A stretch of DNA of 32,067 nt, from the NCBI GenBank assembly GCA_937948815.1, contig CALFAM010000026.1:1-32067 (forward strand), in the 5' to 3' direction. The stretch is from an uncultured bacterium (GTDB taxonomy: Bacteria; Acidobacteriota; Thermoanaerobaculia; Multivoradales; J023). The position numbers were made by a program, and so were the translations under genes. The notes under the pieces were generated by a model. It did no database searches, was not told the origin of the DNA, and was given only the letters and a program-made list of their open reading frames with translations. This document shows, piece by piece, positions 1 through 8,540 of the stretch (the first letter of the stretch is position 1; every line of letters starts with the position of its first letter).

Positions 1-1068
1 ACCACCACGTCGATGGTCGGCACGCTGCTCACCGAAGCGGGTCTCGACCCGACCGTCATCGTCGGCGGCCGCATGCAGGTTTCGGGCACCGGTGCCCGCA
101 TTGGCAAGAGCCCCTACCTGGTCTGCGAGGCCGATGAGTTCGACCGCAGCTTCCTGCGCTTGATGCCGGTGATCGCGGTCGTCACGTCGATCGATCGCGA
201 GCACCTCGATACCTATCGAGATCTCGACGCGATCTGTGAGGCGTTCGTTGACTTTGCCGGGCGTGTGCCGTTCTTCGGCCGTGCCATCCTTTGCCTCGAC
301 GACCCGAACATCCAACGCATCCTGCCTCAGCTCACCGCGCATCATCGGGTGGTCACGTACGGTTTGTCGCCGCAGGCCGAGCTGGTGGCCACCGGCATCA
401 AGGTTGACGGCACCGGCTGCCATTTCACCGTCGCCGGTGCCGATGGCGACGCGCTCGGCACCGTCCGCTTGCCAATGGTGGGCGAGCACAACGTGCGCAA
501 CGCCTTGGCCGCCGTGGCGATCGGCCGCGCCCTCGAGCTCGACATGGATCGAATTGCCGAGGCACTGTCGCGATTTGGCGGCGTGCACCGACGGTTCGAG
601 CGGCTGGGAACCTGGCGCGGGGCCACCGTCATCGACGACTACGCGCACCATCCGACCGAGGTCACCGCGACCTTGCGTGCAGCGCGCCAGGCCTTCCCCG
701 ATGCACGCCTGCATGCGGTCTTCCAGCCGCATCTGTACTCGCGAACGCGCGACCAGGCGCAGGGATTCGGCCAGGCGCTGATGCACGCGGACACCGCGAC
801 GGTCACCGCCATCTACGGTTCTCGGGAAGAGCCGATCGAAGGCGTCTCCGGAGAAGACGTGGTGCGCGCCGCTCGCGATGCTGGGCATCGCCGTGTCCAG
901 TATCTCGAGACCTACAACGACGCGCCGGAAGCCCTGGCCAGCACCGTCGCGCCGGGGGATGTCGTGATCACTCTCGGCGCAGGGGACATCGTTCGACTCG
1001 CCCGTCACTTCGCGGAATCCGGGGATGCGGATGACGCGGCGCCGGCCGCTGGAGGCGCATCCTCATGA
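1..1068 (+). CDS. murC: UDP-N-acetylmuramate--L-alanine ligase MurC, 5'-truncated by window edge
   Basis: MurC joins L-alanine to UDP-MurNAc using ATP, the first cytoplasmic step of the peptidoglycan stem peptide. The reading frame is open from base 1 (Thr-Thr-Ser-Met), which fits the end of the P-loop GTHGKTTT region, so roughly the first 110-120 residues lie outside the window and the Met at 13 is internal. About 355 residues are visible. They carry Mur-ligase landmarks in order: CEADEFDRSFL, GEHNVRNALAA in the central domain, then the C-terminal-domain motifs DDYAHHPTEV, VFQPHLYSRTRD and LGAGDI. The stop overlaps the next start as ATGA (1065-1068), so ftsQ is translationally coupled. murB and ddl, often found between murC and ftsQ in Gram-negatives, are absent at this spot. 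The identification is firm. Confidence 0.96.
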   Translation, partial: TTTSMVGTLLTEAGLDPTVIVGGRMQVSGTGARIGKSPYLVCEADEFDRSFLRLMPVIAVVTSIDREHLDTYRDLDAICEAFVDFAGRVPFFGRAILCLDDPNIQRILPQLTAHHRVVTYGLSPQAELVATGIKVDGTGCHFTVAGADGDALGTVRLPMVGEHNVRNALAAVAIGRALELDMDRIAEALSRFGGVHRRFERLGTWRGATVIDDYAHHPTEVTATLRAARQAFPDARLHAVFQPHLYSRTRDQAQGFGQALMHADTATVTAIYGSREEPIEGVSGEDVVRAARDAGHRRVQYLETYNDAPEALASTVAPGDVVITLGAGDIVRLARHFAESGDADDAAPAAGGASS

Positions 1069-1979
1069 CGCCGACACTGAAACGTGGCACGCGCGACAAT
1101 GTCGTGCCGTTCCGACACCGTGGCAAGGCCGTCCGCTACCGGCGAAGGCATCCGCTGGTCCGCCTGTTGCGGCCCTTCGTCGGCGCCGTGCTCTTGGTCG
1201 GCTTGCCGGTCGGCCTGGGCATCTGGCTGCTGACCACGCCCCGCCTGGCGCTGGCCGCCGTCACCGTCGACGCCGAGCCCTCCGTTCTTGGAACGACGCT
1301 TCGCCCGTCGCACCAGCACGCGCCGGTGCGGGTACGACGGGTCAGTGGCGCCTGGGTCCAGCGAATCATGCGACCGCTCCTCGGAACCAACCTGCTGCGC
1401 CTGAATCTCGATCAGGTCTCGCGGACCTTCGACGAGCATCCGTGGGTGCAGTCGGTCGAGGCCCGCAAGGAGCTGCCGCATCGCCTGCGGCTTCGGATCG
1501 TCGAGCGCTCGGCGGCTGCCTTGCTCCACGACGGCGAGCAGCTTCTCTACGTCGATCCGAACGGCGCGGTAATCGCACCGCTCGGATCGAACGATCCCGC
1601 GGCCGACTTGGTGGTGCTCAGCATGCTGTCGGGCTTCGGCCATGACACCGAACCGTCCGCGGAAGCGATCGCCGCACGTGAACGCGCCTTGCGCGGCGCC
1701 TTGAGCCTGGTCAGCGAGCTTGCGGGGGTACGCCCGGACTGGGCAGAGCGAATTTCTGAAATCGAGCTGATGGGAATGGACGACTACCGCCTGAGCGTCG
1801 CAACCATTCCCTTCCCTCTTCTGGTACGCGCCGGTACGCTGCACGAGCGAATCCGTCGCCTCGAAGCCTTGGTTCCCCAAATCGCCGCCCGCTACGGCGC
1901 GGTCGATGCAGTGGACCTTCGCTTCGCGCGACGAATCATCGTCCAGCCGACGGGTTCGGCCACTTCTATGAGGTCTTGA
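1065..1979 (+). CDS. ftsQ: Cell division protein FtsQ (DivIB family)
   Basis: FtsQ is a bitopic inner-membrane divisome protein that links early cytoplasmic division proteins to septal wall synthesis. The 304-aa product has a basic N-terminal cytoplasmic tail (residues 1-37, rich in Arg/Lys), one membrane segment at about 38-57, and a periplasmic region. A POTRA-like section at about 100-150 contains the typical NLLRLNLDQV and HPWVQSVEARKELPHRLRLRIVER. A later stretch with YVDPNGAVIAPL matches the beta domain. The start overlaps the murC stop (ATGA), and ftsA begins one base after its stop. Assignment rests on the POTRA pattern, topology and position between murC and ftsA; sequence similarity in this family is usually low. 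Confidence 0.9.
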   Translation: MTPTLKRGTRDNVVPFRHRGKAVRYRRRHPLVRLLRPFVGAVLLVGLPVGLGIWLLTTPRLALAAVTVDAEPSVLGTTLRPSHQHAPVRVRRVSGAWVQRIMRPLLGTNLLRLNLDQVSRTFDEHPWVQSVEARKELPHRLRLRIVERSAAALLHDGEQLLYVDPNGAVIAPLGSNDPAADLVVLSMLSGFGHDTEPSAEAIAARERALRGALSLVSELAGVRPDWAERISEIELMGMDDYRLSVATIPFPLLVRAGTLHERIRRLEALVPQIAARYGAVDAVDLRFARRIIVQPTGSATSMRS

Positions 1980-1980
1980 G

Positions 1981-3216
1981 ATGGCGAGGCAAGAGAACTA
2001 CCTGGTGGGTATCGACATCGGCTCGTCCCATGTCCGCGTGCTGATCGCGGCAAGGAGCGACGAGTCGGGTCGATTGGAGGTGGTCGGTAAGGGCTCTGCT
2101 CCCAACCGCGGTTGTCGTCGGGGCAACGTCGTGAATGTCGAGGCAACCGTCGATGCGGTCAAGGCCGCCGTCGACGAAGCCGAAGTCATGGCCGGTGTGG
2201 AGGTCGGTCGTGCCTACATCGGCATTGCCGGCTCCGACCTGCGCAGCGTCAATGCACGCGCTGTCGTGTCGGTCGCGCGACGCAATCGCGAGATTCACAA
2301 AACCGACGTCGCACGGGTACTGGAGGCCGCGCAATCGGCTGCCTTGCCGAGCGAACGCGAGATCTTGCACGCGATCCCGCAAGAATTCTTGGTTGACGAC
2401 CAGGGCGGCATCGCCGATCCGGTCGGCATGCTCGGCAGCCGGCTGGAAGCAAACGTCCACCTGGTCACGGGCAATCAGACCCGCACTCGGACACTTCAGA
2501 CCTGCGTCAACCGCGCAGGAATCGAAGTTGCCGAGGTGGTCTTCGAGCCGCTGGCCACCGCCGACGCCGTACTCAGCCAGGACGAGCGCGAGCTCGGCGC
2601 CCTGCTGATCGACATCGGAAGCGGCGGTACCGAATATGCGTTCTTCGCCGAAAGCGAGGTCCAGCACTCCGGCGTCGTGCCGATCGGGGCCAGCCACTTC
2701 ACCAACGATCTGGCCATGGTGCTGCGGACACCGTTCGGCGAAGCCGAGCGCATCAAGGTTCGCCACGGCTGCTGTCTCCCGTCGATGGTCGACGATGACG
2801 GTGTTTCCGTGCCATCCGTCGCAGGCGGCGCCACGCGAGTGGTGCCCAAGCGTGAGCTTTGTGAGATCCTCGGACCGCGCGCAGAGGAAATGCTGAGCCT
2901 GGTTCGGGATGATCTGCGAAGGAACGGCTGTGATGACAACCTCCGTGGCGGTGTGGTGCTCGCCGGCGGTGGCGCACAGCTCGATGGTTTGCTCGAGATG
3001 GTCGAGCAACTCTTTGCCGCTACCGTGCGCTACGGCCTTCCGAACGGTCTCGGTGGCTTGGTCGACGTCATCAGCTCTCCGAGCTGGTGCACCGCGTCTG
3101 GCCTGCTGCTCTACGGCTTGCGAGCCGAGCAGTCGCAGGCTGGTCGTCCTCGTCGGTCTTGGACCGTGCGCAGCCTGATGGGCTCGCTGCGCAGTGTGTT
3201 TTCCGATCTGCTGTGA
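1981..3216 (+). CDS. ftsA: Cell division protein FtsA, actin-like membrane anchor of FtsZ
   Basis: FtsA is an actin-fold ATPase that tethers FtsZ filaments to the inner membrane and recruits later divisome proteins. The 411-aa length is normal. Visible motifs are the phosphate-1 loop [14 protein letters not shown] near residues 10-23, the phosphate-2 loop [15 protein letters not shown] near 203-217, and the adenosine motif [12 protein letters not shown] near 325-336. The C-terminus ends in a short amphipathic stretch ([15 protein letters not shown]) like the membrane-targeting helix of FtsA. A GAGG element lies about 7 bases before the ATG. It sits between ftsQ (1 base upstream) and ftsZ (23 bases downstream), so all three are likely co-transcribed. 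Confidence 0.96.
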   Translation: MARQENYLVGIDIGSSHVRVLIAARSDESGRLEVVGKGSAPNRGCRRGNVVNVEATVDAVKAAVDEAEVMAGVEVGRAYIGIAGSDLRSVNARAVVSVARRNREIHKTDVARVLEAAQSAALPSEREILHAIPQEFLVDDQGGIADPVGMLGSRLEANVHLVTGNQTRTRTLQTCVNRAGIEVAEVVFEPLATADAVLSQDERELGALLIDIGSGGTEYAFFAESEVQHSGVVPIGASHFTNDLAMVLRTPFGEAERIKVRHGCCLPSMVDDDGVSVPSVAGGATRVVPKRELCEILGPRAEEMLSLVRDDLRRNGCDDNLRGGVVLAGGGAQLDGLLEMVEQLFAATVRYGLPNGLGGLVDVISSPSWCTASGLLLYGLRAEQSQAGRPRRSWTVRSLMGSLRSVFSDLL

Positions 3217-3239
3217 GCCCCCGAAGCGAGGAACGAAAC

Positions 3240-4907
3240 ATGATCTTGTTTGACGAGCCCACGGATTCCCAGGCCCAGTCGGTCCTCATCGAGGACATCG
3301 ACCAGATGCCGGCCAAGATCAAGGTCGTCGGCGTCGGCGGTGGGGGCGGCAATGCCGTCAACCGAATGATCGCAGCCCAGCTGCGCGGCATCGAATTCAT
3401 CAGCGCCAACACCGACATCCAGTCGCTCAATCGGAGCTCGGCGCCAACCAAACTGCAGGTGGGGACAACGCTCACCCGTGGTCTCGGTGTCGGCGGTGAT
3501 CCCGAGATTGGTCGTAAGGCCGCCCTCGAGGATACCGAGCGCATTCTGGAGTTGCTCGACGGTGCCGACATGGTGTTCATCACCGCTGGCCTTGGCGGCG
3601 GCACGGGGACCGGATCGGCGCCGATCATCGCTTCGCTGGCCGCCGAGATCGGCGCGTTGACGGTGGCGGTGGTCACCAAGCCGTTCGGCTTCGAGGGTCG
3701 CCGCCGCATGCAGCTCGCCGACCGCGGCGTCGAAGAGCTGCGAGGTGCGGTCGACACCTTGATCACGATTCCGAACGAGCGCTTGCTGTCGTTCGTCGAT
3801 CGTGGAACGCCGCTCACCGAAGCGTTCCTGATCGCCGATGACGTCTTGCGACAGGCCGTCCAGGGAATCTCGGATTTGATCACCGTCCCCGGCGAGGTCA
3901 ACGTCGACTTTGCCGATGTCAAGTCGATCATGACCGGCATGGGCATGGCGCTCATGGGGACTGGCATCGCCAAGGGCGAGAACCGTGCGCTCGAGGCTGC
4001 CCAGCGGGCGATCTCGTCGCCGCTGCTCGAGGAGACGTCGATCGAGGGCGCCAAAGGAGTGCTGCTCAACATCTCCGGAGGCCGGGATCTGACCCTGCAC
4101 GAAGTAGCCGAAGCCGCGCGCGTGATCGCCGAAGCGGTCGACCCCGACGCCAACATCATCTCCGGCATGGTGATCGAAGAGGATCTCGCCGACGAGATGA
4201 AGGTCACCGTGATCGCCACCGGCTTCGACGAGGCACGGGCAACCGCGCCGCGGGTCGAAATCCCCAATCTCGGCCACTACCGTCGGGGCGGGGAAGCACG
4301 GAACGAGCCCGAAGCGGCAGCCTACGCCGAGCCTGCCCGCCAACCCATGGCCGAGGAATCGCAGCCGATGGAGCCGGAAGCGTCGGCCCATCACGACAGC
4401 AGGCAAGAGGTGGCACCGCTGCGATCGAGCCTGTTCGGCGAACGCGAGGACGATGGCTACGTTGCGGAGCCCGAGCCACGCCCCCGACGAGAGGCCGCTT
4501 CCTTCGAGCCCGCGCATCACGAGCCCATGCGGCGCGAACCGATGCAGCGAGAACCCATGCAGCGCGAGTCCCTTCATCGGGAATCCCTGCATCGGGAGCC
4601 CATGCACCACGAGGCCGTTCAGCGGGAGCCCATGCAGCGAGAGCCACTGCAAAGGGAGATGGGCCACCGTGAAGTGCCACCTCACGAGTCAGGCCATCAC
4701 GAGCTTGCACCCCGGGATCCTGCTCCTCGCGAGTCCGGCTCACACGAGATGGATCATCACGAGGAGGATGACTCGCAGGAAGAGATCCCGTACTTCCGCA
4801 AGGTCCTGGCCCAGAGCCAACCGGACGATCCCGGCGGCTATGGCCCCAACTGGTCGAACGTCGACGATTACGACATCCCGACCGTGCTGCGCAAGCAGAT
4901 GGACTGA
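3240..4907 (+). CDS. ftsZ: Cell division protein FtsZ with a long pentapeptide-repeat linker
   Basis: FtsZ is the tubulin-like GTPase that forms the Z ring. I place the start at the ATG at 3240: GAGGAA precedes it by a normal distance, it clears the ftsA stop, and the product begins with a short acidic N-terminus before [18 protein letters not shown]. The GTP-binding signature [10 protein letters not shown] lies near residue 120 and the T7 region [11 protein letters not shown] follows. The globular part ends near residue 335. A linker of about 200 residues follows, including 17 consecutive pentads (residues 426-510, consensus [HQ][RH]E[PS][ML]). The C-terminal conserved peptide is DIPTVLRKQ in the last 15 residues. 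At 555 aa the protein is far longer than the usual 380-400. A second motif resembling the terminal peptide, EIPYFRKVL, lies at about 515-523. Confidence 0.97.
   Translation: MILFDEPTDSQAQSVLIEDIDQMPAKIKVVGVGGGGGNAVNRMIAAQLRGIEFISANTDIQSLNRSSAPTKLQVGTTLTRGLGVGGDPEIGRKAALEDTERILELLDGADMVFITAGLGGGTGTGSAPIIASLAAEIGALTVAVVTKPFGFEGRRRMQLADRGVEELRGAVDTLITIPNERLLSFVDRGTPLTEAFLIADDVLRQAVQGISDLITVPGEVNVDFADVKSIMTGMGMALMGTGIAKGENRALEAAQRAISSPLLEETSIEGAKGVLLNISGGRDLTLHEVAEAARVIAEAVDPDANIISGMVIEEDLADEMKVTVIATGFDEARATAPRVEIPNLGHYRRGGEARNEPEAAAYAEPARQPMAEESQPMEPEASAHHDSRQEVAPLRSSLFGEREDDGYVAEPEPRPRREAASFEPAHHEPMRREPMQREPMQRESLHRESLHREPMHHEAVQREPMQREPLQREMGHREVPPHESGHHELAPRDPAPRESGSHEMDHHEEDDSQEEIPYFRKVLAQSQPDDPGGYGPNWSNVDDYDIPTVLRKQMD
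4515..4769 (+). repeat. Tandem 15-bp repeat array inside ftsZ (17 pentapeptides)
   Basis: From the codon at 4515, seventeen five-residue units follow without a register break: [30 protein letters not shown] and so on to HHEED. Glu (Asp once) holds the third position in every unit. The early units are near-identical in DNA and the later ones more diverged, as expected for expansion by slippage or unequal recombination followed by drift. It lies wholly in the disordered FtsZ linker. Confidence 0.9.
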
Positions 4908-4934
4908 GCTCGAACCAGGCTCCACACGCGAGTC

Positions 4935-4969
4935 GCGGTCATCGGAACGATTGACGAACCGATGACCGC
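4935..4969. terminator. Perfect 11-bp hairpin between convergent ftsZ and beta-helix genes
   Basis: GCGGTCATCGG (4935-4945) and CCGATGACCGC (4959-4969) are perfect inverted repeats around a 13-base loop. It lies 27 bases past the ftsZ stop and 14 bases past the stop of the convergent gene ending at 4984, so it can serve both directions. No T-run follows on either side, so it may work with Rho or mainly protect 3' ends. Confidence 0.65.
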
Positions 4970-4983
4970 ATCGCCCGCCCGCC

Positions 4984-6255
4984 TCAAGGATCGGTGAAGT
5001 TGCCGATCAGCTCGTTGGCTGTCCCGAGATCCGTTGCCGTCACTGCTGCGCCGAAGTTGATCACCGTATTCTCACTGCTACCAGCTTCGAGAAAGACACC
5101 CGCAAAGAGGCTGTCGACGATCGTCGGCCCGAAGACGAAGTAGTGCCTCGCCTCGGCCGCGAACAGCAGGCCATACAACGTTCCTTCGATGCGGTTGCCC
5201 AGTAGCACTGTGCGCGTGGCGACCCCGGCCAGATCGATCCCCGCGAAGGTATCGCGGATCGTATTGTCGGCGATCAAGCTGTCGGTCATCTCCAGCAAGA
5301 ACATCCCCGACACGGCCAGCCCTTCCATTCGGTTTCGGCGAATCACCATCCGCTCGTCGAAGTTCGCCGACAAGCCGAACAGGCCGCCAACCACATCATT
5401 CTTCTCGAACCGCGACCAGCGGGTGCGTGAGGTCAACGCGTTGGCATTCTCGAAACGATTGTCTTCGATCCGCGTCCGCAACGGTGTTCCCAGGGTGAGC
5501 TCCACGCTCGAGCCATCGACGAGTGGACAGCCAACACGGCCCCCCTCCATGAACAGGCCGCCGATCTCGTGCTCCGTGAAGAGATTGCGTTCGGCGCGCA
5601 GAGATCGTACGTCTCCCAACCCGAGCACACCGAGCGCATTGCCGGCGAAGTGGTTGCTGACCAACCGCATGCCATGGACCTTCCCACCGGTGTGAAAACG
5701 GTCGGCGCAACCACCCGTTGGGCTGCCCCACTCGGGCGTCAGATCGATCCCGCGGTGAAAGCCCGAGAGGTGGAGGTTCCGAATCGTCAGGCCACGAAGC
5801 GTGCCGCTCGCGCCTTCGACCACCAGAGCGCGATTCCACAGCGCATTCTCACCATCGACCCTGGCAGGGCGACCGTTGTCGGCCAGGACCCCGCGCAAGT
5901 GCGTGTCCCAGCCGTCTTCGTCGACCTGGCCGTCGCCATCGTTGTCGACGCCGTCAGGCCAATCCTCGTTGGTGGCGCCGTCGCCGTCGTTGTCGACAGC
6001 CTCGCCAGCCAGGGTCAGGTACGGCGTCTCGAGAAGAACACGCTCACCATCGAGCTGGAAGGTACCGGCCAGGCTGATGGTCATTCCTGGGCTTGCGGCA
6101 TCGATTGCCGCCTGCAGCGCAGGCCGGTCGACGGATGCATCGTCTTGGCCCACGACATGGATGACCGTCGCCGTGCTCTCCGCCGGCGTAGCCAGGCACA
6201 GGACCGCCAACAGGAGGAGGAAGCGAGATGCGAGCGAATGAATGGTGGGTTGCAT
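4984..6255 (-). CDS. Secreted right-handed parallel beta-helix protein
   Basis: The product is an exported beta-helix protein of unknown ligand. I choose the ATG at 6255 because AGAGGAG lies just upstream and the product then opens with a good Sec signal peptide (residues 1 to about 27, core FLLLLAVLCLA, ending near PAES). The 423-aa protein has a LQAAIDAASPGMTISLAG opening strand of the pectate-lyase/NosD type. An acidic insert at residues 88-113 holds two DNDGDG motifs like thrombospondin type-3 calcium sites. Beta-helix coils recur with an Asn-rich turn: IEDNRFEN, FEKNDVVG, IRRNRMEG, IADNTIRD, LLGNRIEG. Catalytic residues could not be assigned, so it may be a polysaccharide lyase-like enzyme or a binding protein. 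It lies downstream of the BlaI and M56 genes on the same strand, with its own palindromic operator candidate at 6318-6333. Confidence 0.88.
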   Translation of the reverse strand: MQPTIHSLASRFLLLLAVLCLATPAESTATVIHVVGQDDASVDRPALQAAIDAASPGMTISLAGTFQLDGERVLLETPYLTLAGEAVDNDGDGATNEDWPDGVDNDGDGQVDEDGWDTHLRGVLADNGRPARVDGENALWNRALVVEGASGTLRGLTIRNLHLSGFHRGIDLTPEWGSPTGGCADRFHTGGKVHGMRLVSNHFAGNALGVLGLGDVRSLRAERNLFTEHEIGGLFMEGGRVGCPLVDGSSVELTLGTPLRTRIEDNRFENANALTSRTRWSRFEKNDVVGGLFGLSANFDERMVIRRNRMEGLAVSGMFLLEMTDSLIADNTIRDTFAGIDLAGVATRTVLLGNRIEGTLYGLLFAAEARHYFVFGPTIVDSLFAGVFLEAGSSENTVINFGAAVTATDLGTANELIGNFTDP

Positions 6256-6277
6256 GTTGAAGGCTCCTCTTGAAGTC

Positions 6278-6297
6278 ATCAGGCGGAATTGCCTGAT
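6278..6297 (-). promoter_or_regulatory. 5'-leader hairpin of the beta-helix gene
   Basis: ATCAGGC (6278-6284) and GCCTGAT (6291-6297) form a perfect 7-bp stem with a 6-base loop. It lies between the operator-like palindrome and the ribosome-binding site of the gene starting at 6255. In the mRNA it would sit about 10 bases before the Shine-Dalgarno element and could stabilise the leader or affect initiation. The role is inferred from position only. Confidence 0.4.
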
Positions 6298-6317
6298 TAC
6301 CACATTCGTCTGTTTTC

Positions 6318-6333
6318 CTCTACAGTTGTAGAG
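6318..6333. promoter_or_regulatory. BlaI-like operator palindrome upstream of the beta-helix gene
   Basis: CTCTACAGTTGTAGAG has perfect 7-bp arms around GT. Its centre, TACA-N2-TGTA, has the TACA/TGTA core known from BlaI/MecI operators. It lies 63-78 bases upstream of the beta-helix start, where a promoter would be, and a BlaI-family gene is two genes away. The sequence CTCTAC-N3-TGT recurs in front of that repressor gene (8954-8970, minus strand). A terminator is unlikely because no T-run follows. Confidence 0.55.
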
Positions 6334-6386
6334 CTTTGGGGAGAGGAAGATCCTCGTCTCCTGAAGGTCGATCATCGATGGTGTCC

Positions 6387-8537
6387 CTAGCTCAGATCAG
6401 CTTGTTGCAAGGCGGCCCCGGCAGGGGCAGCATCGGAGGGCGACCTTTCCAGTCGCGTGATGCGCTGGTGGGCGACAGCCTCGACCCAGGCAGCCAGAGT
6501 CTTCACGCCGCGTGGCCAGAGGGAACGACAGCGTTCGAGGTAGGCGATCACGGCAGCCGTGTGGCCCATCGCGAGCAAGTCATTGGCGAGGCTCAGCTCG
6601 GGGCCGGACGACGCCACCACTGCTGAGCCCGCAATCTGGGCCGCGCGCATCAGGTGGTCAATCGCGCCCTCGACATCCTGCTGCGCCAAGGCCCAGTGGC
6701 CGAGAATGGTGTGCGCACCGTGGACTGCGGTGCCGCGCGTAGTCCCGGGCGGCACCCGATCAGCGACCGCGATGGTTTGCTGTGCGTATGCGGCGGCGCG
6801 TGTCGACGCGCCGTGTCGGGCGGAGCTCCGCGCGGCACGCCCCAACGCGCCGAGGCGCTCCGTGTCGTTCGTCGCACGGCGAAGCGCGGCGGCAAATGCT
6901 TCAGCAGCCTGACGCTGGAGATCATGCGCCTCCCGTGTCGCCCCATCGTCAGCCTGAGCGCTGAGATGCATGAGGAGCTCACCACGCCGGATCGCGGTCT
7001 CGATCAGGCCTGGTTCCGCGGAGACCGTTTGGCGATGGTCCAGACGGCGGTAGATGGCGAGCGCTTCGACCGGCTCGCGTAACGAAAAGAACTCCGCTGC
7101 GTTCTGCAACACGGCCAGCGGTACGGCCTCGGGCATCAGGTGGCGGCGCCAGATCGCGCGCAAGCGCTGGTAGAGCTCGGGCTCCTCTTCGGGCGAAAAC
7201 ACCACGAGGTAGAACGCGAGCTCAGGCGGCAAATCCGGTCGTCGCGTCGCCAGGTCAGCCAGGAGCGCGGCACGGCGTGGCCTGTTCTCCGGATCGCAGT
7301 GCCGTGCAAGGGTGGCGAGCTCGGCCAACGCATCGTCGTCTGGGGCCTCGTCGCCTGGGCCCTGGAACCGATCGACTCGCGCGCGGGAAGAGTGGCCGGC
7401 GGCCTCTTGCTCGTGCTCCGGACCGACCACGACCTTCATCTGCGGCCGGTCGGCGGCGAGCAGCAAGATGGCCGCGATGCCCACCATGCCAACTGAGAAA
7501 CGCGCATGCGGCCTGGCCGGCGGCGGCTCGGGAGCGAGCAAGCGACGGACCCTCGGAAGGAGCTGCGAGCGGCGGGTCAGGCTGAGACCATCGAGGACGC
7601 GGAGCTCATCGGCCTGCAGTGATAGCCCCACGAGCGTACGCGCGTAAGGCACGAGCAGCGATTCGTGCCGGGCAACGACCGCATCGTCACACGCGAACTC
7701 ACGCTCGATTCGAAGACGGGCCGCGGTCAGCCAGACCAGCGGATGGAAGAAATACACCGTCTCGACCCAAGCCAGAAGCACATTCCACTGTGGATCCTTG
7801 CGCCGTGCGTGCTGCAGCTCGTGCAGGATCACCGGTTCGAGGCGCGATGCCGGCCATGCTTCTGCCAGGAAGCGAGGCAGGACGATCGTCTGGCGCCAGG
7901 CGCCGATGAGCACAGGGCCTTGGGGGCACTCGGCGCGCAACGCGTCATCCGGCGCGACACGCACCCGGATCCGCTGCCGGATCCCCAATCCCACCCGCAG
8001 CGCGTCGACCCAGGTCTCGAGCTTGGGCGACGGCCGGTGACATTGGCGCAACCAGTGACCGAGGGCCACCTGGCGGCGCCAGCGAATCGCACCAAGCGTC
8101 GTCACACCAACGACCCAGAGCGCGAAGGCAAGCCAGGCCACAGCCGAGACGGGCTCGAGATCGACCTCGCGCCCCAGGGCCTCTCCGCCGATCACCCGCG
8201 TCCAAGCGTCGAGCGTCCCACCGAACGAGCGACCGAAAAACTGACCGACCGGCGACAGATCTTCGGATCGCGCTGTAGCGCCAGCTTCGCCGCCGCTCTG
8301 GGCACGAGCCTCGTACGACTCGACGACACCCGCCCCCGCCAGCAGGCCAATCGGGCTTTCGAAAGGAACGGGGAGGGCCAGGCGCACCAGTACCAAGCAC
8401 CACAGCCAGCATCGCACCCGTGACGAGAGGCGACAACAAGCCTGAACCACCAGTACGCCGACAATCAGCAGGCCGGCCTGCACAGACACCGAAGCCATCG
8501 CGTGGATCCACACAGCGATCACGTCGGTGACAGCCAT
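6387..8537 (-). CDS. M56-family (BlaR1/MecR1-like) membrane metalloprotease with helical-repeat C-terminus
   Basis: M56 proteins sense an external signal and trigger removal of a BlaI-type repressor by an intramembrane zinc protease. The 716-aa product has hydrophobic segments near residues 17-35, 43-58 and 130-148. The zinc motif HELQH is at 239-243, followed by EREFACDD near 278-285, as in BlaR1. A last membrane segment lies near 347-362. After it come about 350 residues that are Ala-rich and helical, with TPR-like units such as EPVEALAIYRRL and VEGAIDHLMRAAQ; the penicillin-binding sensor fold is not recognisable. The gene starts 3 bases after the BlaI stop behind GGAGGAG, so the two form an operon. 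By BlaR1 topology the C-terminus would face the periplasm, which is inference. Confidence 0.9.
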   Translation of the reverse strand: MAVTDVIAVWIHAMASVSVQAGLLIVGVLVVQACCRLSSRVRCWLWCLVLVRLALPVPFESPIGLLAGAGVVESYEARAQSGGEAGATARSEDLSPVGQFFGRSFGGTLDAWTRVIGGEALGREVDLEPVSAVAWLAFALWVVGVTTLGAIRWRRQVALGHWLRQCHRPSPKLETWVDALRVGLGIRQRIRVRVAPDDALRAECPQGPVLIGAWRQTIVLPRFLAEAWPASRLEPVILHELQHARRKDPQWNVLLAWVETVYFFHPLVWLTAARLRIEREFACDDAVVARHESLLVPYARTLVGLSLQADELRVLDGLSLTRRSQLLPRVRRLLAPEPPPARPHARFSVGMVGIAAILLLAADRPQMKVVVGPEHEQEAAGHSSRARVDRFQGPGDEAPDDDALAELATLARHCDPENRPRRAALLADLATRRPDLPPELAFYLVVFSPEEEPELYQRLRAIWRRHLMPEAVPLAVLQNAAEFFSLREPVEALAIYRRLDHRQTVSAEPGLIETAIRRGELLMHLSAQADDGATREAHDLQRQAAEAFAAALRRATNDTERLGALGRAARSSARHGASTRAAAYAQQTIAVADRVPPGTTRGTAVHGAHTILGHWALAQQDVEGAIDHLMRAAQIAGSAVVASSGPELSLANDLLAMGHTAAVIAYLERCRSLWPRGVKTLAAWVEAVAHQRITRLERSPSDAAPAGAALQQADLS

Positions 8538-8540
8538 GGC

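Noticed and set aside
1966-3009. Long minus-strand ORF opposite ftsA
   Set aside because: It is an antisense shadow of a high-GC gene with clear function; no conserved motif, RBS or domain.
3111-4685. 524-codon minus-strand ORF opposite ftsZ
   Set aside because: It mirrors the ftsZ codon pattern, including the pentad array read backwards, and has no independent support.
4515-4769. CRISPR-like periodicity
   Set aside because: The unit is 15 bases with no unique spacers and lies in frame in ftsZ.
6318-6333. Palindrome as terminator of the M56 gene
   Set aside because: The stem is 7 bp and lacks a T-run; its TACA/TGTA core and the nearby BlaI-type gene make an operator more likely.
7665-8423. 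Plus-strand ORF inside the M56 gene
   Set aside because: The minus strand encodes an intact zinc protease here; the plus frame has basic, low-complexity sequence only.
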